From: Desulfobulbus sp.
Lineage (GTDB): Bacteria > Desulfobacterota > Desulfobulbia > Desulfobulbales > Desulfobulbaceae
DNA: 64,000 nt
Direction: 5' to 3'
NCBI GenBank assembly: GCA_031280615.1
Contig: JAITGO010000018.1
Location: forward strand, 62,001-126,000
Shown here: positions 1 through 11,726 of the stretch, piece by piece
How positions within the stretch are numbered: the first letter of the stretch is position 1
Layout of the letters: every line of letters begins with the position of its first letter
Notes under the pieces: generated by a model
The model's input: only the letters and a program-made list of their open reading frames with translations
Told to the model about the DNA's origin: nothing
Database searches by the model: none
Made by a program: the position numbers and the translations under genes

Positions 1-282
1 TTTTCTTACGCGCGCATTTCCTCTTACAGAATAGAACACGTTGCAAAATCGATTACGCTCATGCACTGGTGCAGTGGGCTCTTTCTTGTAACCTGTGACA
101 ACGGCTCATCATGAGCCGCGAGCACATTCCAAGTTCTGCTCTTTTTTCTTGTCGTGTCCTTGCCGGACGCATGATCCACCCGATGAAATTGCTCATCAGG
201 CGCTCGTCGAAATAACCGGACGAAAGAGTGCGTTTTGAAGTACAGAGGGAATAACGTTTCTTTGGAAATGGTCGTTGATAAC
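1..282. other. Non-coding stretch downstream of the ATP synthase operon
   Basis: No convincing gene is seen here. Open frames crossing the stretch have no recognisable family and no ribosome-binding site. The only structure noticed is a short inverted repeat at 102-118 (arms cggctcat / atgagccg, one-base spacer). It could be an operator or simply a hairpin; nothing assigns it a role. Confidence 0.4.
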
Positions 283-310
283 AAAAAAAAAGCCGCCCCA
301 AAGGGCGGCT
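283..310 (-). terminator. Rho-independent terminator of the atp operon
   Basis: On the minus strand, inverted arms agccgccc / gggcggct (291-310) form an 8-bp GC-rich stem with a four-base loop, followed by eight T residues. It lies 24 bases past the atpC stop, where the seven-gene operon should end. Read on the plus strand the hairpin is followed by a shorter T run, so it may also work weakly in reverse. Confidence 0.85.
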
Positions 311-333
311 TTTGTAAAGCTTGTATGCGTAAA

Positions 334-750
334 TCAGTGCCGTGCCATTTCCGCAGTATGAATGCGGGCCAAGGCCCGTTGTAACGCGGCATCCGCACGA
401 ACGCGGTTAATTTTTTCGGCAGCCTGCTGAGCCTGGACAAGGCGCTTTTCAGCACGTTCCTTGGCCCGCAGAGCCCGCTCCACATCGATATCCTGTCCAT
501 ATTCAGCACTTTCCACCAGAAAAGTAACCTTGTTGTTGGACACCTCGGTAAAGCCGCCGGTCACCATCAAAAACTTCGAAATCCGGTCTTTCTTGAAACT
601 CAATGTGCCTGTCTTGATGGTACTCAAGAAAGGGGCATGGTTGGCCAGCACACCGAATTCACCACCCACACCGGGCGCGGTGACGATATCAACATCCTCG
701 CTGACCACGGCACCACTAGGGGTGACAACTTCCAGATGAATTTGCGCCAT
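334..750 (-). CDS. atpC: ATP synthase epsilon subunit
   Basis: This is the epsilon subunit of the F1 sector, part of the central stalk, which couples rotation to catalysis and can inhibit ATP hydrolysis. The 138-residue protein has the family's N-terminal beta-sandwich (starting [12 protein letters not shown], with the [13 protein letters not shown] signature near residues 30-42) and a C-terminal Ala/Arg-rich helical hairpin from about residue 90. Length is normal. It is the last gene of the operon, 29 bases after atpD, and is followed directly by the terminator. Confidence 0.97.
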   Translation of the reverse strand: MAQIHLEVVTPSGAVVSEDVDIVTAPGVGGEFGVLANHAPFLSTIKTGTLSFKKDRISKFLMVTGGFTEVSNNKVTFLVESAEYGQDIDVERALRAKERAEKRLVQAQQAAEKINRVRADAALQRALARIHTAEMARH

Positions 751-779
751 GAACGTTACCTCGCTTCAGCCTAGATGCA

Positions 780-3127
<2,348 letters not shown>

Positions 3128-3145
3128 GAGAGTCTACCCCTGCAC

Positions 3146-4669
3146 TCAGTTCAGGCCCTTTGTCGCCTTAAAAGTATCGCCAAAGGTTGCCAGTGTCTTT
3201 TTCATTTTCTCTTCAAGTTCGGGGGAAATGGCCTGCTTATCCCGCAACTCGTTGAAAATGGCCGGCTCGTTGGTTTCGATGTAGCTGTAGAGCTCCTTTT
3301 CGTAATCCGCAAGGACATTGACCGGGAACTTATCCAGAAAGCCCTTGGTGCCGGCGAAAATGATGGTGACCTGCTTCTCCATAGGCAGCGGTTGGTACTG
3401 CGGCTGTTTAAGAATCTCCACCAGCCGCTCGCCACGGGTCAGCTGCGCCTGAGTTGCGGCATCGAGATCCGAACCGAAGCTAGCAAAGGCTGCCAGTTCG
3501 CGGTACTGGGCCAAGTCGAGCCGCAGGGTACCGGCGACCTGTTTCATGGCCTTGACCTGGGCGGCGCCACCAACGCGGGAGACGGAAAGACCGACGTTGA
3601 TCGCCGGGCGGATGCCGGCGAAGAACAGGCTCGGCTCCAGATAGACCTGGCCGTCGGTGATCGAAATAACGTTGGTCGGGATAAAGGCGGAAACGTCGCC
3701 CGCCTGAGTCTCGATGATCGGCAAAGCGGTCAGTGAGCCGGCGCCCAACTGGTCGTTCAGCTTGGAAGCGCGCTCCAACAGACGGGAGTGGTTGAAGAAA
3801 ATGTCGCCGGGATACGCCTCGCGTCCAGGAGGACGGCGCAGCAGCAGGGACAGCTCGCGATAGGAAACGGCCTGCTTGGAGAGATCGTCATAGATGATCA
3901 GGGCGTGTTGGCCGTTGTCGCGGAAATACTCGCCCATGGCGCAACCGGCGAATGCGGAAACATACTGCATCGGCGCGGGATCGGAGGCGCAGGCGGCGAC
4001 GACCGTGGTGTAATCCATGGCTCCATGCTTGCGCAGCGCCTCGACAACCAGGGCAACGGTGGATTTCTTTTGGCCGATGGCCACGTAGATGCAATGAACG
4101 TCCGTGTTTTTCTGAGCGATGATGGCATCGACGCACAGGGCGGTCTTGCCGATCTGGCGGTCGCCGATGACCAACTCACGCTGGCCACGGCCGACCGGGG
4201 TCATGGCATCCACTGCCTTGGCACCGGTGTAGCACGGCTCATGCACGCTTTTACGGGCAATGACGCCAGGAGCCAACACTTCGATCTTCCGGGACTCCTT
4301 GGCATTGATCGGACCCTTACCGTCGATGGGCTGGCCAATACCGTCGACAACCCGACCTTCCATTTCCGGGCCGACCGGCACCATGGCGATCTTGCCGGTT
4401 CGCTTGACGATGTCGCCTTCCTTGATATCGCGAACATCGCCCAAGATGGCGCAACCAACGTTGTCTTCCTCAAGGTTCAGAGCCAGTCCGAAAATGTTGC
4501 CGGGAAACTCAAGCAGCTCCATGGCCTGGCAATTCTCGACGCCATAGACGCGGGCAATACCGTCGCCCACCGACAGAACGGTACCGGTTTCTTTCAGGTC
4601 GATATCCGCTTTATAGCCAGAGATTTGATCCTTGATAATCTGGCTGATTTCTTCTGCTTTGATCTGCAT
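3146..4669 (-). CDS. atpA: ATP synthase alpha subunit
   Basis: This is the non-catalytic nucleotide-binding alpha subunit of F1. The 507 residues cover the family length. The N-terminus ([15 protein letters not shown]) is the helix that contacts delta, the P-loop GDRQIGKT lies near residue 170, and the family signature [17 protein letters not shown] lies near residue 365. It is three bases downstream of atpH, so the two are translated from one message. Confidence 0.98.
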   Translation of the reverse strand: MQIKAEEISQIIKDQISGYKADIDLKETGTVLSVGDGIARVYGVENCQAMELLEFPGNIFGLALNLEEDNVGCAILGDVRDIKEGDIVKRTGKIAMVPVGPEMEGRVVDGIGQPIDGKGPINAKESRKIEVLAPGVIARKSVHEPCYTGAKAVDAMTPVGRGQRELVIGDRQIGKTALCVDAIIAQKNTDVHCIYVAIGQKKSTVALVVEALRKHGAMDYTTVVAACASDPAPMQYVSAFAGCAMGEYFRDNGQHALIIYDDLSKQAVSYRELSLLLRRPPGREAYPGDIFFNHSRLLERASKLNDQLGAGSLTALPIIETQAGDVSAFIPTNVISITDGQVYLEPSLFFAGIRPAINVGLSVSRVGGAAQVKAMKQVAGTLRLDLAQYRELAAFASFGSDLDAATQAQLTRGERLVEILKQPQYQPLPMEKQVTIIFAGTKGFLDKFPVNVLADYEKELYSYIETNEPAIFNELRDKQAISPELEEKMKKTLATFGDTFKATKGLN

Positions 4670-4672
4670 TGA

Positions 4673-5221
4673 TTATTCTCTCCCCTTGATAGATTCCTTT
4701 AATCCATTAAGTTGCGTCTTAATACTTCCGTCCAGCACCAAGTCACCAACCTTGGCAATAATTCCGCCGATAATGGACGGATCAACCTGGGTTTCAAGTA
4801 TCACCCTGTTTCCTGTCAATTTTTCGAGTGTAGCCTGAATCTTGGTCATCAAATCGCCATTGAGTTCAATCGCGGAAACAATGGTGCCATGGCTGATATT
4901 CTGGTCCTTGTCCACCATGGCCTGCATTGCCTCGGCAATGTCAGGGATGATATCCGCCCGCTTCTTGGCGATGAGCAACTTAAGAAAGTTGGCCATGATG
5001 GTGTCCGCCTGGACAGACTCGGCGATTTTAGCCATCACTTTCTCGCGGACATCCACCGGATAGAGCGGGTTGGTCACGGCATCGCAGACCCCAGCCGCTT
5101 CGTCGGCATACAGCCCGGCGATCGCCTTGAGCTGTTCGCTGTACTCTTCCGTTCTCCCCTGCTCTTTCCCCAGGGAAAAGAGCGCCTTTGCATAGCGACG
5201 TGCTAGTATTGTCTGTCTCAC
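4673..5221 (-). CDS. atpH: ATP synthase delta subunit
   Basis: Delta (OSCP-type) subunit that fixes the peripheral stalk to the top of F1. It has 182 residues, begins RQTILARRYAKALF as in the family, and ends with the conserved C-terminal segment VDPSIIGGIIAKVGD near residues 147-161. Its start codon overlaps the atpF stop (ATGA at 5218-5221), which suggests translational coupling. Confidence 0.96.
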   Translation of the reverse strand: MRQTILARRYAKALFSLGKEQGRTEEYSEQLKAIAGLYADEAAGVCDAVTNPLYPVDVREKVMAKIAESVQADTIMANFLKLLIAKKRADIIPDIAEAMQAMVDKDQNISHGTIVSAIELNGDLMTKIQATLEKLTGNRVILETQVDPSIIGGIIAKVGDLVLDGSIKTQLNGLKESIKGRE

Positions 5222-5928
5222 TGTACCGCACCCACTCGTTCAAGATACTGTTCGGTGATCGCCACCTGATCCGCCGAGGTCAGGTTCTTTACGATCAACT
5301 CCTCCGCCATGGCCGCAGCCTGCTCCGCAATCTCCTCCCGGAGCTGCCGTTTGGCGTCTTCCAATTCAGTCTGGACCGCGGCTTCAGCCTGGCGCTTGAT
5401 ATCGCTCGCAGCCTTTTCGGCATCGGCCAGAATGCGTTCTTTTTCGACCTGAGCCTGGGCGATGGCCCGCTCGACAATCAGCTCCATCTCTTTTTCCATG
5501 CCGGCCAGCTTCGCCTCGAATTCCCTGTAGGACCTCTCGGCTTCGTCGCGGCGGATGGTGAGATCGTCCAGGTCCTCACGGATTCGCTGTTGCCGTCCAC
5601 TCAAACCAGACAGGATCGGTTTGGCTCCGAACTTCACCAAAATGATAACAAGCGCCACGAAGTTGATTGTTCGCCAGAACAGGTCTTGCAGTTTTTCCGA
5701 CGACAGCGGATTGCTGCTATGGGCGTCGCCATGCGCGTCGGCCTTAGTTCCGTGATCCGTGGCCACGACCTGATGAGCAGCCGCTCCGACCGCGGGCGGT
5801 TCCGCCGCCCCTGCTTCCTGATGCGCGCCGGCCGCCGGAGCATTGGTCGCCACGGCAACTGCCGGCGGCAAGGCACCGATCAGCAGCGCCAGCAGCACCG
5901 GCAGCAATGTTGTTTTCCAAGCTTTCAT
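5218..5928 (-). CDS. atpF: ATP synthase b subunit with extended N-terminus
   Basis: Peripheral-stalk b subunit. At 236 residues it is longer than the roughly 160 of E. coli b. A signal-peptide-like hydrophobic start (about residues 6-26) is followed by a 50-residue Ala/His/Gly-rich linker. The true membrane segment comes next (NFVALVIILVKFGAKPIL, about residues 89-107), then the long charged coiled coil. The extra N-terminal part may be cleaved or may form a second membrane or periplasmic element; this is inference. Start and stop overlap the neighbouring atp genes. Confidence 0.92.
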   Translation of the reverse strand: MKAWKTTLLPVLLALLIGALPPAVAVATNAPAAGAHQEAGAAEPPAVGAAAHQVVATDHGTKADAHGDAHSSNPLSSEKLQDLFWRTINFVALVIILVKFGAKPILSGLSGRQQRIREDLDDLTIRRDEAERSYREFEAKLAGMEKEMELIVERAIAQAQVEKERILADAEKAASDIKRQAEAAVQTELEDAKRQLREEIAEQAAAMAEELIVKNLTSADQVAITEQYLERVGAVQ

Positions 5929-6356
5929 GCGTCCAGACTCCTTCCAAGTATCTTTCCTGCCATTGCCTGGGCAAAGCCCGCGGCATTTCCCTGAAGCTCC
6001 TTTCTGGCCGTCTCGATTTGCGTTCTGAGGTCGGTCAGTTGCTTTTCCTTGACACTGTCGGATTCCTTGCGAATGGCAGCCAGTTTCTCGGCACCCGCTG
6101 CCTGGGCCTGCGCCCGGGCGCCGTCAAGCGCTCTTTTCGCCTTCGTGCTTGCTTCCCGCATTTTGTTGTCGAGTTCGGCCTGCCGCTGTCGGGCATTTTC
6201 CTCGAATTGCGCCACGTCGCCGTTGAGCGCTTCGATTTTTTGCGCCCGTTTCTCCAGAATTCCCAGCACCGGCTTATAGAGAATCGCATTGAGAACGAAC
6301 ATCAGCACGATCATATTGATGATGTGTATCAACAGCGTGACATCAACCGAAATCAT
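5925..6356 (-). CDS. ATP synthase b' subunit
   Basis: Second peripheral-stalk subunit (b'), 143 residues: one N-terminal membrane helix (about residues 5-28) followed by a charged coiled coil. It is the first gene of the operon and overlaps atpF by four bases. Paired b/b' subunits occur in cyanobacteria, alphaproteobacteria and many Desulfobacterota. The ring and stator genes atpB and atpE are not in the window and are probably encoded elsewhere. Confidence 0.92.
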   Translation of the reverse strand: MISVDVTLLIHIINMIVLMFVLNAILYKPVLGILEKRAQKIEALNGDVAQFEENARQRQAELDNKMREASTKAKRALDGARAQAQAAGAEKLAAIRKESDSVKEKQLTDLRTQIETARKELQGNAAGFAQAMAGKILGRSLDA

Positions 6357-6434
6357 ACTAACTACCTCTTATTGCTGAAAATATGGTAATTGCCCGCCAT
6401 TACAAGTGAATGGCGGTTCATCTTCCGCTCCGGA

Positions 6435-6463
6435 TAACTACTGAAAAATGGTTCGGCTGTCAA
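6435..6463 (-). promoter_or_regulatory. Candidate atp operon promoter
   Basis: The 316-base gap between oleD and atpF' holds a perfect TTGACA (minus strand, 6458-6463). It is followed 17 bases later by a poor -10 candidate, TAGTTA (6435-6440). The surrounding 6400-6500 stretch is clearly AT-richer than the genes. The -35 match is good and the -10 match weak, so this is a suggestion only. The rest of the gap shows nothing else. Confidence 0.25.
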
Positions 6464-6672
6464 ATCTTTTTAAGTAAAATTTATGGGATTTTTCAGTTAT
6501 GCTTGTTGCTCGCCAATGCCTCTGGTTTCAGGCTGCCAGCCAGCAGGTGGACCGGACATCGGCCAGCGCATTCGGCCACGGTTTTCCCCGCTCGCGGGGA
6601 GCGCGCTAGCCTACTGTATTCCCGGTGCAATGCCAATACATATTTGCTCCCCGACCATCCGAAGCCAGGCGA

Positions 6673-7731
6673 TCAAGCCGGGCACCCTCCGTCCTTGCGC
6701 AGCCACTCCACCAGTCGCTCAAGTCCCTCTTCGGTACTGACCAGAGGCCGGTAGCCGAGCAGGGTCTCCGCCTTCTTGTGGCTGAACCAATGCGATTTGG
6801 CCAGTTGGCAGGCCAGAAACCGGGTCATCCGCGGTTCGTTGGCAGCGCCAAGCGCGCCATAGATCCCCTCGAGGATCGCCCCGGCCCCGTAGGCAACCGC
6901 CAGCGGCACCTTGCGAGTCACAGGCGGGATGTCGAGCCGGGCAAAAAGTCCGTTGATCCATTGCCAGAGCTCAACCGGCGTTTCCTGGCCGATGAAGAAG
7001 GCCTGGCCGGCACCGCTGCCGCTGGCGCACAGATTTTCAGCCGCCAGCAAATGGGCATGGACCACGTTGTCGATGAAGGCGATATCCACCCGGTTGTCGC
7101 CGGTACCGACGATTTTGAGCGCTCCGGCCCTGCCCCGTTCCAACAGCCGCGGGATGAGATGACCATCCCCCGGTCCCCAAACCAGATGCGGTCGTAAGGC
7201 AATGGTTCTCAATTCCCGACAGTTGGCCGCCAGCACCTCCCGTTCCGCCAAAATCTTCGATGCCGCATAGGCGCACAGCGGCCGAGCGGCGTAGGGTGTC
7301 GACTCGTCCGCGCCGGCGAGATTGTTTCGATCGAAGACCACCGAGGGCGTCGAGGTGTAGACCAGACGGGGCACTTCCCGGGCCTGGCAAGCGGCGATGA
7401 CATTGGCCGTGCCTGCGGAGTTGATGGCGAAATACTCTTCCCTCGGCCCCCAGATGCCGGCTTTGGCGGCCACATGAAAAACCGTGCCGCAGCCGTGCAG
7501 CGCATCGATCAAGATGTCCCGATGCCGGATGTCGCCCCGGACGCAGCGCACGCCCAAGGCGGCCAACTCCGGATAGGAGTTGCGGCCGATCACGGTCACC
7601 TCGATTCCTCGTCCGACCAGGGCCCGCACCAGGGCCTGGCCGATGAAGCCACCGCCGCCGGTCACCGCCACCTTCCCCATCGCCGGCATCGCTGTTTTCC
7701 GCGCCTCGTTCACTTCGTTACCGGCCGCCAT
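6673..7731 (-). CDS. oleD: OleD-type NAD(P)-dependent 2-alkyl-3-ketoacid reductase
   Basis: Extended short-chain dehydrogenase of the 3-beta-hydroxysteroid dehydrogenase/epimerase group, 352 residues. In the Ole pathway OleD reduces the 2-alkyl-3-ketoacid made by OleA to a 2-alkyl-3-hydroxyacid. The cofactor loop TGGGGFIG lies at about residues 24-31 and the catalytic pair is Y155-x3-K159 (YAASK). An AGGAG seven bases upstream supports the start at 7731; a shorter start at MPAMGK is possible. It is last in the A-B-C-D order, 45 bases after oleC. The family is broad, so the name rests largely on the neighbours. Confidence 0.88.
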   Translation of the reverse strand: MAAGNEVNEARKTAMPAMGKVAVTGGGGFIGQALVRALVGRGIEVTVIGRNSYPELAALGVRCVRGDIRHRDILIDALHGCGTVFHVAAKAGIWGPREEYFAINSAGTANVIAACQAREVPRLVYTSTPSVVFDRNNLAGADESTPYAARPLCAYAASKILAEREVLAANCRELRTIALRPHLVWGPGDGHLIPRLLERGRAGALKIVGTGDNRVDIAFIDNVVHAHLLAAENLCASGSGAGQAFFIGQETPVELWQWINGLFARLDIPPVTRKVPLAVAYGAGAILEGIYGALGAANEPRMTRFLACQLAKSHWFSHKKAETLLGYRPLVSTEEGLERLVEWLRKDGGCPA

Positions 7732-7776
7732 GGCCCTCTCCTGTTGTTGTCGTCCGGACCGGACAACCCGAGGTCA

Positions 7777-9423
7777 TCAGCCGCAAGGCAGTTGTACCCG
7801 TTTTGCCGCCCAGACCGCCAGTTGCTCCCGGAATATCTTGGCGTTATGGCGGATGTCCACCGGAAAGGAGCGATGTACCAGAAAATGCTCGATCCGTTCG
7901 GTCAAGGGATTGGCCCTGGCCAAGTCCCGCAGTTCCGCAAACAGCCGTTGCTGGTCGCTGATTGGGCCTTCCGGCTCCACCACGATCACCGGCGTCTTGC
8001 ACTCGGCCCGCTTGCCCAGGCCGATCAGGGCCGAGCGCCTGATCCGCGGGTGCTCGTTGAAGATCGCCTCGCATTGGATGGTGTAGAGCATCCCCCTGGC
8101 AGTGGGCACCCGATGGGCTTTGCGGCCGCAAAACCACAGCCGGCCGTCGGCGTCGAGGTAGCCCATGTCGCCCATCCGGTGCCAGAAGCCCTGGTGGTCG
8201 GGAATCTTGGCCAGCCTGGTCTCCTGCTCGTTGTCGGCGTAGAAGCGGGTGGCCACCGGTCCGCGTACCGCAATCTCACCGATAATGCCTGTTTCGACCT
8301 CTCGGACATCCTGCCAGGAGCCTATCGCGCCCTCCACCGGCTCGATGATCCGGATCTCCATCTCGGGCAGAGCATAGCCGACGCAGGCGCCGTGGCCGGT
8401 GCGGGTCAGGGGCCAGGTGGCCGCAACGATTTCCCGGCCCTCGATGGAGGCCACCGGCAAACTTTCGGTGGCGCCGTAGGGGGTGAAAATTCGGGCGGTT
8501 TCGGGCAAAATCCGCTGGACTCGGTCCACCAATTCACCCGAGACCGGTGCACCGGCCATCAAGACCGTACGCACCGGCAGCACGATTTTTCTTGCCAGGC
8601 AATAGCGGCTGACCACGTTCCAGATCGCCGGCGAACCGAAGGAGTAGGTGACGCGGTGCGCCAACAGGGTGCGGATGAATTTTCCGGGATCGACTTGAGC
8701 CGGCCGGGTCGGGTCCATGTCCGGGATAACCGCCTTGGCCCCGAGTGCGGCGGCAAACAGGCCGAACAAAGGAAAGCCGGGTTGATCGACATCTCCCGGC
8801 CCAATGCCGTAATAGTCGCGGATCATGCGCAGCTGGGCATGGAAAATACCGTGGGTGTAGGCCACCCCCTTGGGCGGGCCGGTTGAGCCGGTGGTGAAGA
8901 TGATGGCTGCCGGATCGTCTTCACCGGCCTGGTACCGGAACAGACTCCCGGCCTCGGCCGCCTGCGGCCCCATGCCTTTGCCGGGCAGCCACCAGGCTCG
9001 GCCGATGACGATCCGTTTGCGCACCGTGGCAAAGGGCTGGCGAAAAATCCGACTGAAAACGATGGCATGGGGAATGCCGACCAGGATATCCGGCCGAACC
9101 GAGCCGATGCAGCGCAGCAGGTTTTTATAGCCCATGCCCGGATCGATGAGAATGACCACCGCCCCCAGCTGAAACAGGGCAAAGGTCAGGCAGATGAAGG
9201 CCATCGACGGCCGCACCATCAGCATGACCCGGTCGCCCCTCTGGATGCCCTCGGCATGCAGGGCGGCGGCGAATCCGTCGCAGTTGTCTCGGAGTTGGGC
9301 GAAGCTCCATTCCCGCCATTGTCCGTCTTCCAAGGCAACCAGGCCGACCTGATCGGGCTGCGCCGCTGCGGTGTGCTGGAGGGCGGTGGCGATGTTGCAA
9401 TCAACGGAGGCGCACTCGGTCAT
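7777..9423 (-). CDS. oleC: OleC beta-lactone synthetase
   Basis: ANL-superfamily adenylating enzyme, 548 residues. OleC uses ATP to close the 2-alkyl-3-hydroxyacid into a beta-lactone. The AMP-binding P-loop TTGSTGPPKG is near residue 180, followed by YGATE near residue 323 and the C-terminal hinge region with GDMGYLDADGRLWFCGR near residue 418. Its four-base overlap with oleB and its place in the ole order separate it from ordinary fatty acyl-CoA ligases. Confidence 0.92.
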   Translation of the reverse strand: MTECASVDCNIATALQHTAAAQPDQVGLVALEDGQWREWSFAQLRDNCDGFAAALHAEGIQRGDRVMLMVRPSMAFICLTFALFQLGAVVILIDPGMGYKNLLRCIGSVRPDILVGIPHAIVFSRIFRQPFATVRKRIVIGRAWWLPGKGMGPQAAEAGSLFRYQAGEDDPAAIIFTTGSTGPPKGVAYTHGIFHAQLRMIRDYYGIGPGDVDQPGFPLFGLFAAALGAKAVIPDMDPTRPAQVDPGKFIRTLLAHRVTYSFGSPAIWNVVSRYCLARKIVLPVRTVLMAGAPVSGELVDRVQRILPETARIFTPYGATESLPVASIEGREIVAATWPLTRTGHGACVGYALPEMEIRIIEPVEGAIGSWQDVREVETGIIGEIAVRGPVATRFYADNEQETRLAKIPDHQGFWHRMGDMGYLDADGRLWFCGRKAHRVPTARGMLYTIQCEAIFNEHPRIRRSALIGLGKRAECKTPVIVVEPEGPISDQQRLFAELRDLARANPLTERIEHFLVHRSFPVDIRHNAKIFREQLAVWAAKRVQLPCG

Positions 9424-10301
9424 CGGTCGCTCCCGAGGCGGCTGAGGAAAGAGGCGAGCAGCGGCGTGATCCCGGAGAGCGCGTCTTCAAGCAGATAGTG
9501 GCCGGCATCCGGGAAATAATGGGCCTGCGCATGGGGAAAACGCCGGCGCCACTCCTTGTAGAAATGATCGTTGAAGCAGAAATCGAGGCCGCCCCAGCAA
9601 AGCAGCATGGGCCGGTCGCGCAGCCGGTCGAGCCCCGCCTCCACCTCGGCCAGCGCGGACCAGGAAGGATGGTCGGACCGCATGGGGATATCCTGGACAA
9701 AGCGGAACAGGGCGATCCGGTGCCGCCAGCTGTCGTAAGGAGCGAGGAAGGACCGGGCGATCTCCGGCCGCATCGATCGGTTGACCGCCATGACCGTGGC
9801 GGCGCGGGCAAAACCGTTCAGGCCGCGCACCAGAAACGGCCCCAACAGCGGCCACCGGCAGACGGCGATGCGCAACGGCAGGCGGCGGGACCGGAAGGCG
9901 GCGGTGTTGAACACCACCAAGCCGGCCACCCGCTCGGGATGGCGGCCGGCCCAGCCCATGCCGATGGCACCGCCCCAATCGTGCACCGCCAGCACGCAGC
10001 GGGCTATGCCGAGATGGTCGAGCAGCCGCTCCAGGTTGTCGATATGGGTAGCCAGACGATAGGAATAGGTTTGCGGCTTGTCGGAAAAACCGCATCCCAT
10101 GTGGTCGGGAACGATGCAGCGGTACTGTTCGCGCAGATCGAGAACCAGGTTGCGGTACAGGTAGGACCAGGAGGGGTTGCCGTGCACCATGACCACCGGC
10201 AGGCCGTCGCCCTCGTCGAGGTAGGCCATGCAATGGCCGTCGACTGTGAAAAAACGCGGCGTAAAGGGATATTCCGCCAGGTGGTCCGTGTGCGCCATCA
10301 C
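9420..10301 (-). CDS. oleB: OleB beta-lactone decarboxylase (alpha/beta hydrolase)
   Basis: Haloalkane-dehalogenase-type alpha/beta hydrolase, 293 residues. OleB removes CO2 from the beta-lactone to leave the internal cis-olefin. The nucleophile elbow is HDWGG with D108, the histidine is H268 (DAGHYL), and D240 in WGGLDF is a likely acid partner. The oxyanion loop is HGNPSWSYLYR. An aspartate rather than serine nucleophile fits OleB. It overlaps both oleC and oleA by four bases. Confidence 0.92.
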   Translation of the reverse strand: MMAHTDHLAEYPFTPRFFTVDGHCMAYLDEGDGLPVVMVHGNPSWSYLYRNLVLDLREQYRCIVPDHMGCGFSDKPQTYSYRLATHIDNLERLLDHLGIARCVLAVHDWGGAIGMGWAGRHPERVAGLVVFNTAAFRSRRLPLRIAVCRWPLLGPFLVRGLNGFARAATVMAVNRSMRPEIARSFLAPYDSWRHRIALFRFVQDIPMRSDHPSWSALAEVEAGLDRLRDRPMLLCWGGLDFCFNDHFYKEWRRRFPHAQAHYFPDAGHYLLEDALSGITPLLASFLSRLGSDR

Positions 10302-11338
10302 CAGTCGATCCCCAGCATGAGGGCATTGATGCCCGACCCGATTCCCAGAATCGCGGCCCGCTGCCCCGGCACCAGGGCCCCCTGTTCGATTCCCAGGGCC
10401 ATGGTGATCGGCGCCGAAACCGAACCGACGTTACCCAGGGTCGGCAAGGTTTCGAAGTTTTTGGCCGGGTCGAGCCGCAGGGTCTCAAACAGCATCTGGG
10501 CATGGGCCTTGCCCACCTGGTGGCAGAAAAACCGGTCGATGGCATTGAGTTCCCAGCCCAGGTTTTCCCGGAAGGCCGTCCAGCAAGCCGCAGCGGTTTC
10601 GATCCCCTTTCCCAGGAGTTGTTCGGAATCGGTGGACATCAGCGTTCCCTGCTCCGCGTTCTGGCCGCCCTGGCAGAGATCGTTATGGGCGGTGTTGGCC
10701 CGGCAGGCGCCGCCGCGCAGATAGTGGCCGGTATCGAGATAGTCGCTGCGGGTCATCACCAGGGCCACGGCGCCGGAGCCGATGGTCAGCGAGGCGAAGA
10801 GCGGCTTGATGGTCTTGCGGGTGAGGGTGGTGTCGGCGAGCAGATGCTGGAGAGTGGAGGCGATCAGGTCTTCCGCGGTTTCGCCCGCCACCAGCAATCC
10901 GGCTCGGACTTGGCCCAGCTCCAGCATGTTGGCCAGCATGACCATGCCGTCGAGGAAACCGAGACAGGCGTTGGAGATGTCGAACAGCAGGCAGGACGGC
11001 GGCAGCTTCAGGGTGCGATGAACAAAGGCGGCGGTGGCCGGCTCCATCATGTCGCGGCTCACCGAAGTGAACAACAAGCATTCCAAGGCGCGCGGGTCGA
11101 TGCCGGAGTGGGCGATGGCAGCCGCACCCGCTGCAGCCGCACCGTCGCTCGGCCGGGTTCCCGGCGGCCACAATCGTCTGGAACCGATGCCAGTCATCAA
11201 TTCCAGGCGTCCGGCCGGCAGCTTCAACCGCTCGTACAAAGGCCCGAGCCGCTCCTCGATGGCCGCCGAAGACAATTCCACCGGCGGCAGGGCGTGGCCG
11301 AACGCATGCAGACAGACTCGATCAAAACGCAGATTCAT
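10298..11338 (-). CDS. oleA: OleA thiolase: head-to-head acyl-CoA condensation
   Basis: Thiolase-superfamily (FabH-like) enzyme that joins two long-chain acyl thioesters in a Claisen condensation, the first committed Ole step. With the start at 11338 it has 346 residues. The catalytic triad is C125 (NACLGF), H273 (CHQVGKAH) and N303 (LGNVGS). E99 lies 26 residues before the cysteine, the spacing I recall for the OleA-specific glutamate (E117/C143 in Xanthomonas). The longer frame to 11377 adds an Arg-rich tail without family match. It starts the A-B-C-D block, 142 bases after the DUF1232 gene. Confidence 0.93.
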   Translation of the reverse strand: MNLRFDRVCLHAFGHALPPVELSSAAIEERLGPLYERLKLPAGRLELMTGIGSRRLWPPGTRPSDGAAAAGAAAIAHSGIDPRALECLLFTSVSRDMMEPATAAFVHRTLKLPPSCLLFDISNACLGFLDGMVMLANMLELGQVRAGLLVAGETAEDLIASTLQHLLADTTLTRKTIKPLFASLTIGSGAVALVMTRSDYLDTGHYLRGGACRANTAHNDLCQGGQNAEQGTLMSTDSEQLLGKGIETAAACWTAFRENLGWELNAIDRFFCHQVGKAHAQMLFETLRLDPAKNFETLPTLGNVGSVSAPITMALGIEQGALVPGQRAAILGIGSGINALMLGIDW

Positions 11339-11480
11339 GCGCCGGCTCCGGATACAATTGCGCCGGATCGTGGCCAACCGAGGTGCGGCCGAAAGCCATC
11401 GCGGACAAAAGCCGCACGGCTAAGCGCCCTCCCTTGTCTTCGGTGCGGTGCGCGAGACGGTTTGATCATCGCTCCCGCCC

Positions 11481-11717
11481 TCATTCGGCATTCCCGAACC
11501 TGCCGGCCCAGGCGATTAGCAGAGCAGCCAGGGCCAGATCGTCCATCACGCCGAGCACCGGCACCCATTCGGGAATGAAGTCGTAGGGCGACAGAATGTA
11601 CAGCAGGCCAAGAGCCAGGCCGATTTTCACATGCAGCGGGGTGGCCGGCGACAGGAAAACATCCTTGGTGTGCAGGATCATCTGCCACAGGCGGGCGAGC
11701 GTCGGCCAGGAATGCAT
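11481..11717 (-). CDS. Small DUF1232 (YkvA-type) membrane protein
   Basis: 78-residue protein with the DUF1232 signature LSPYDFIPEWVPVLGVMDDLALA (about residues 41-63) and one or two hydrophobic segments. The family's function is not established. It sits nine bases after the FabI-like gene and upstream of oleA, so it is probably co-transcribed. A role as membrane anchor or scaffold for the hydrocarbon enzymes is pure inference from location. Confidence 0.8.
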   Translation of the reverse strand: MHSWPTLARLWQMILHTKDVFLSPATPLHVKIGLALGLLYILSPYDFIPEWVPVLGVMDDLALAALLIAWAGRFGNAE

Positions 11718-11726
11718 GCGCCCCCT

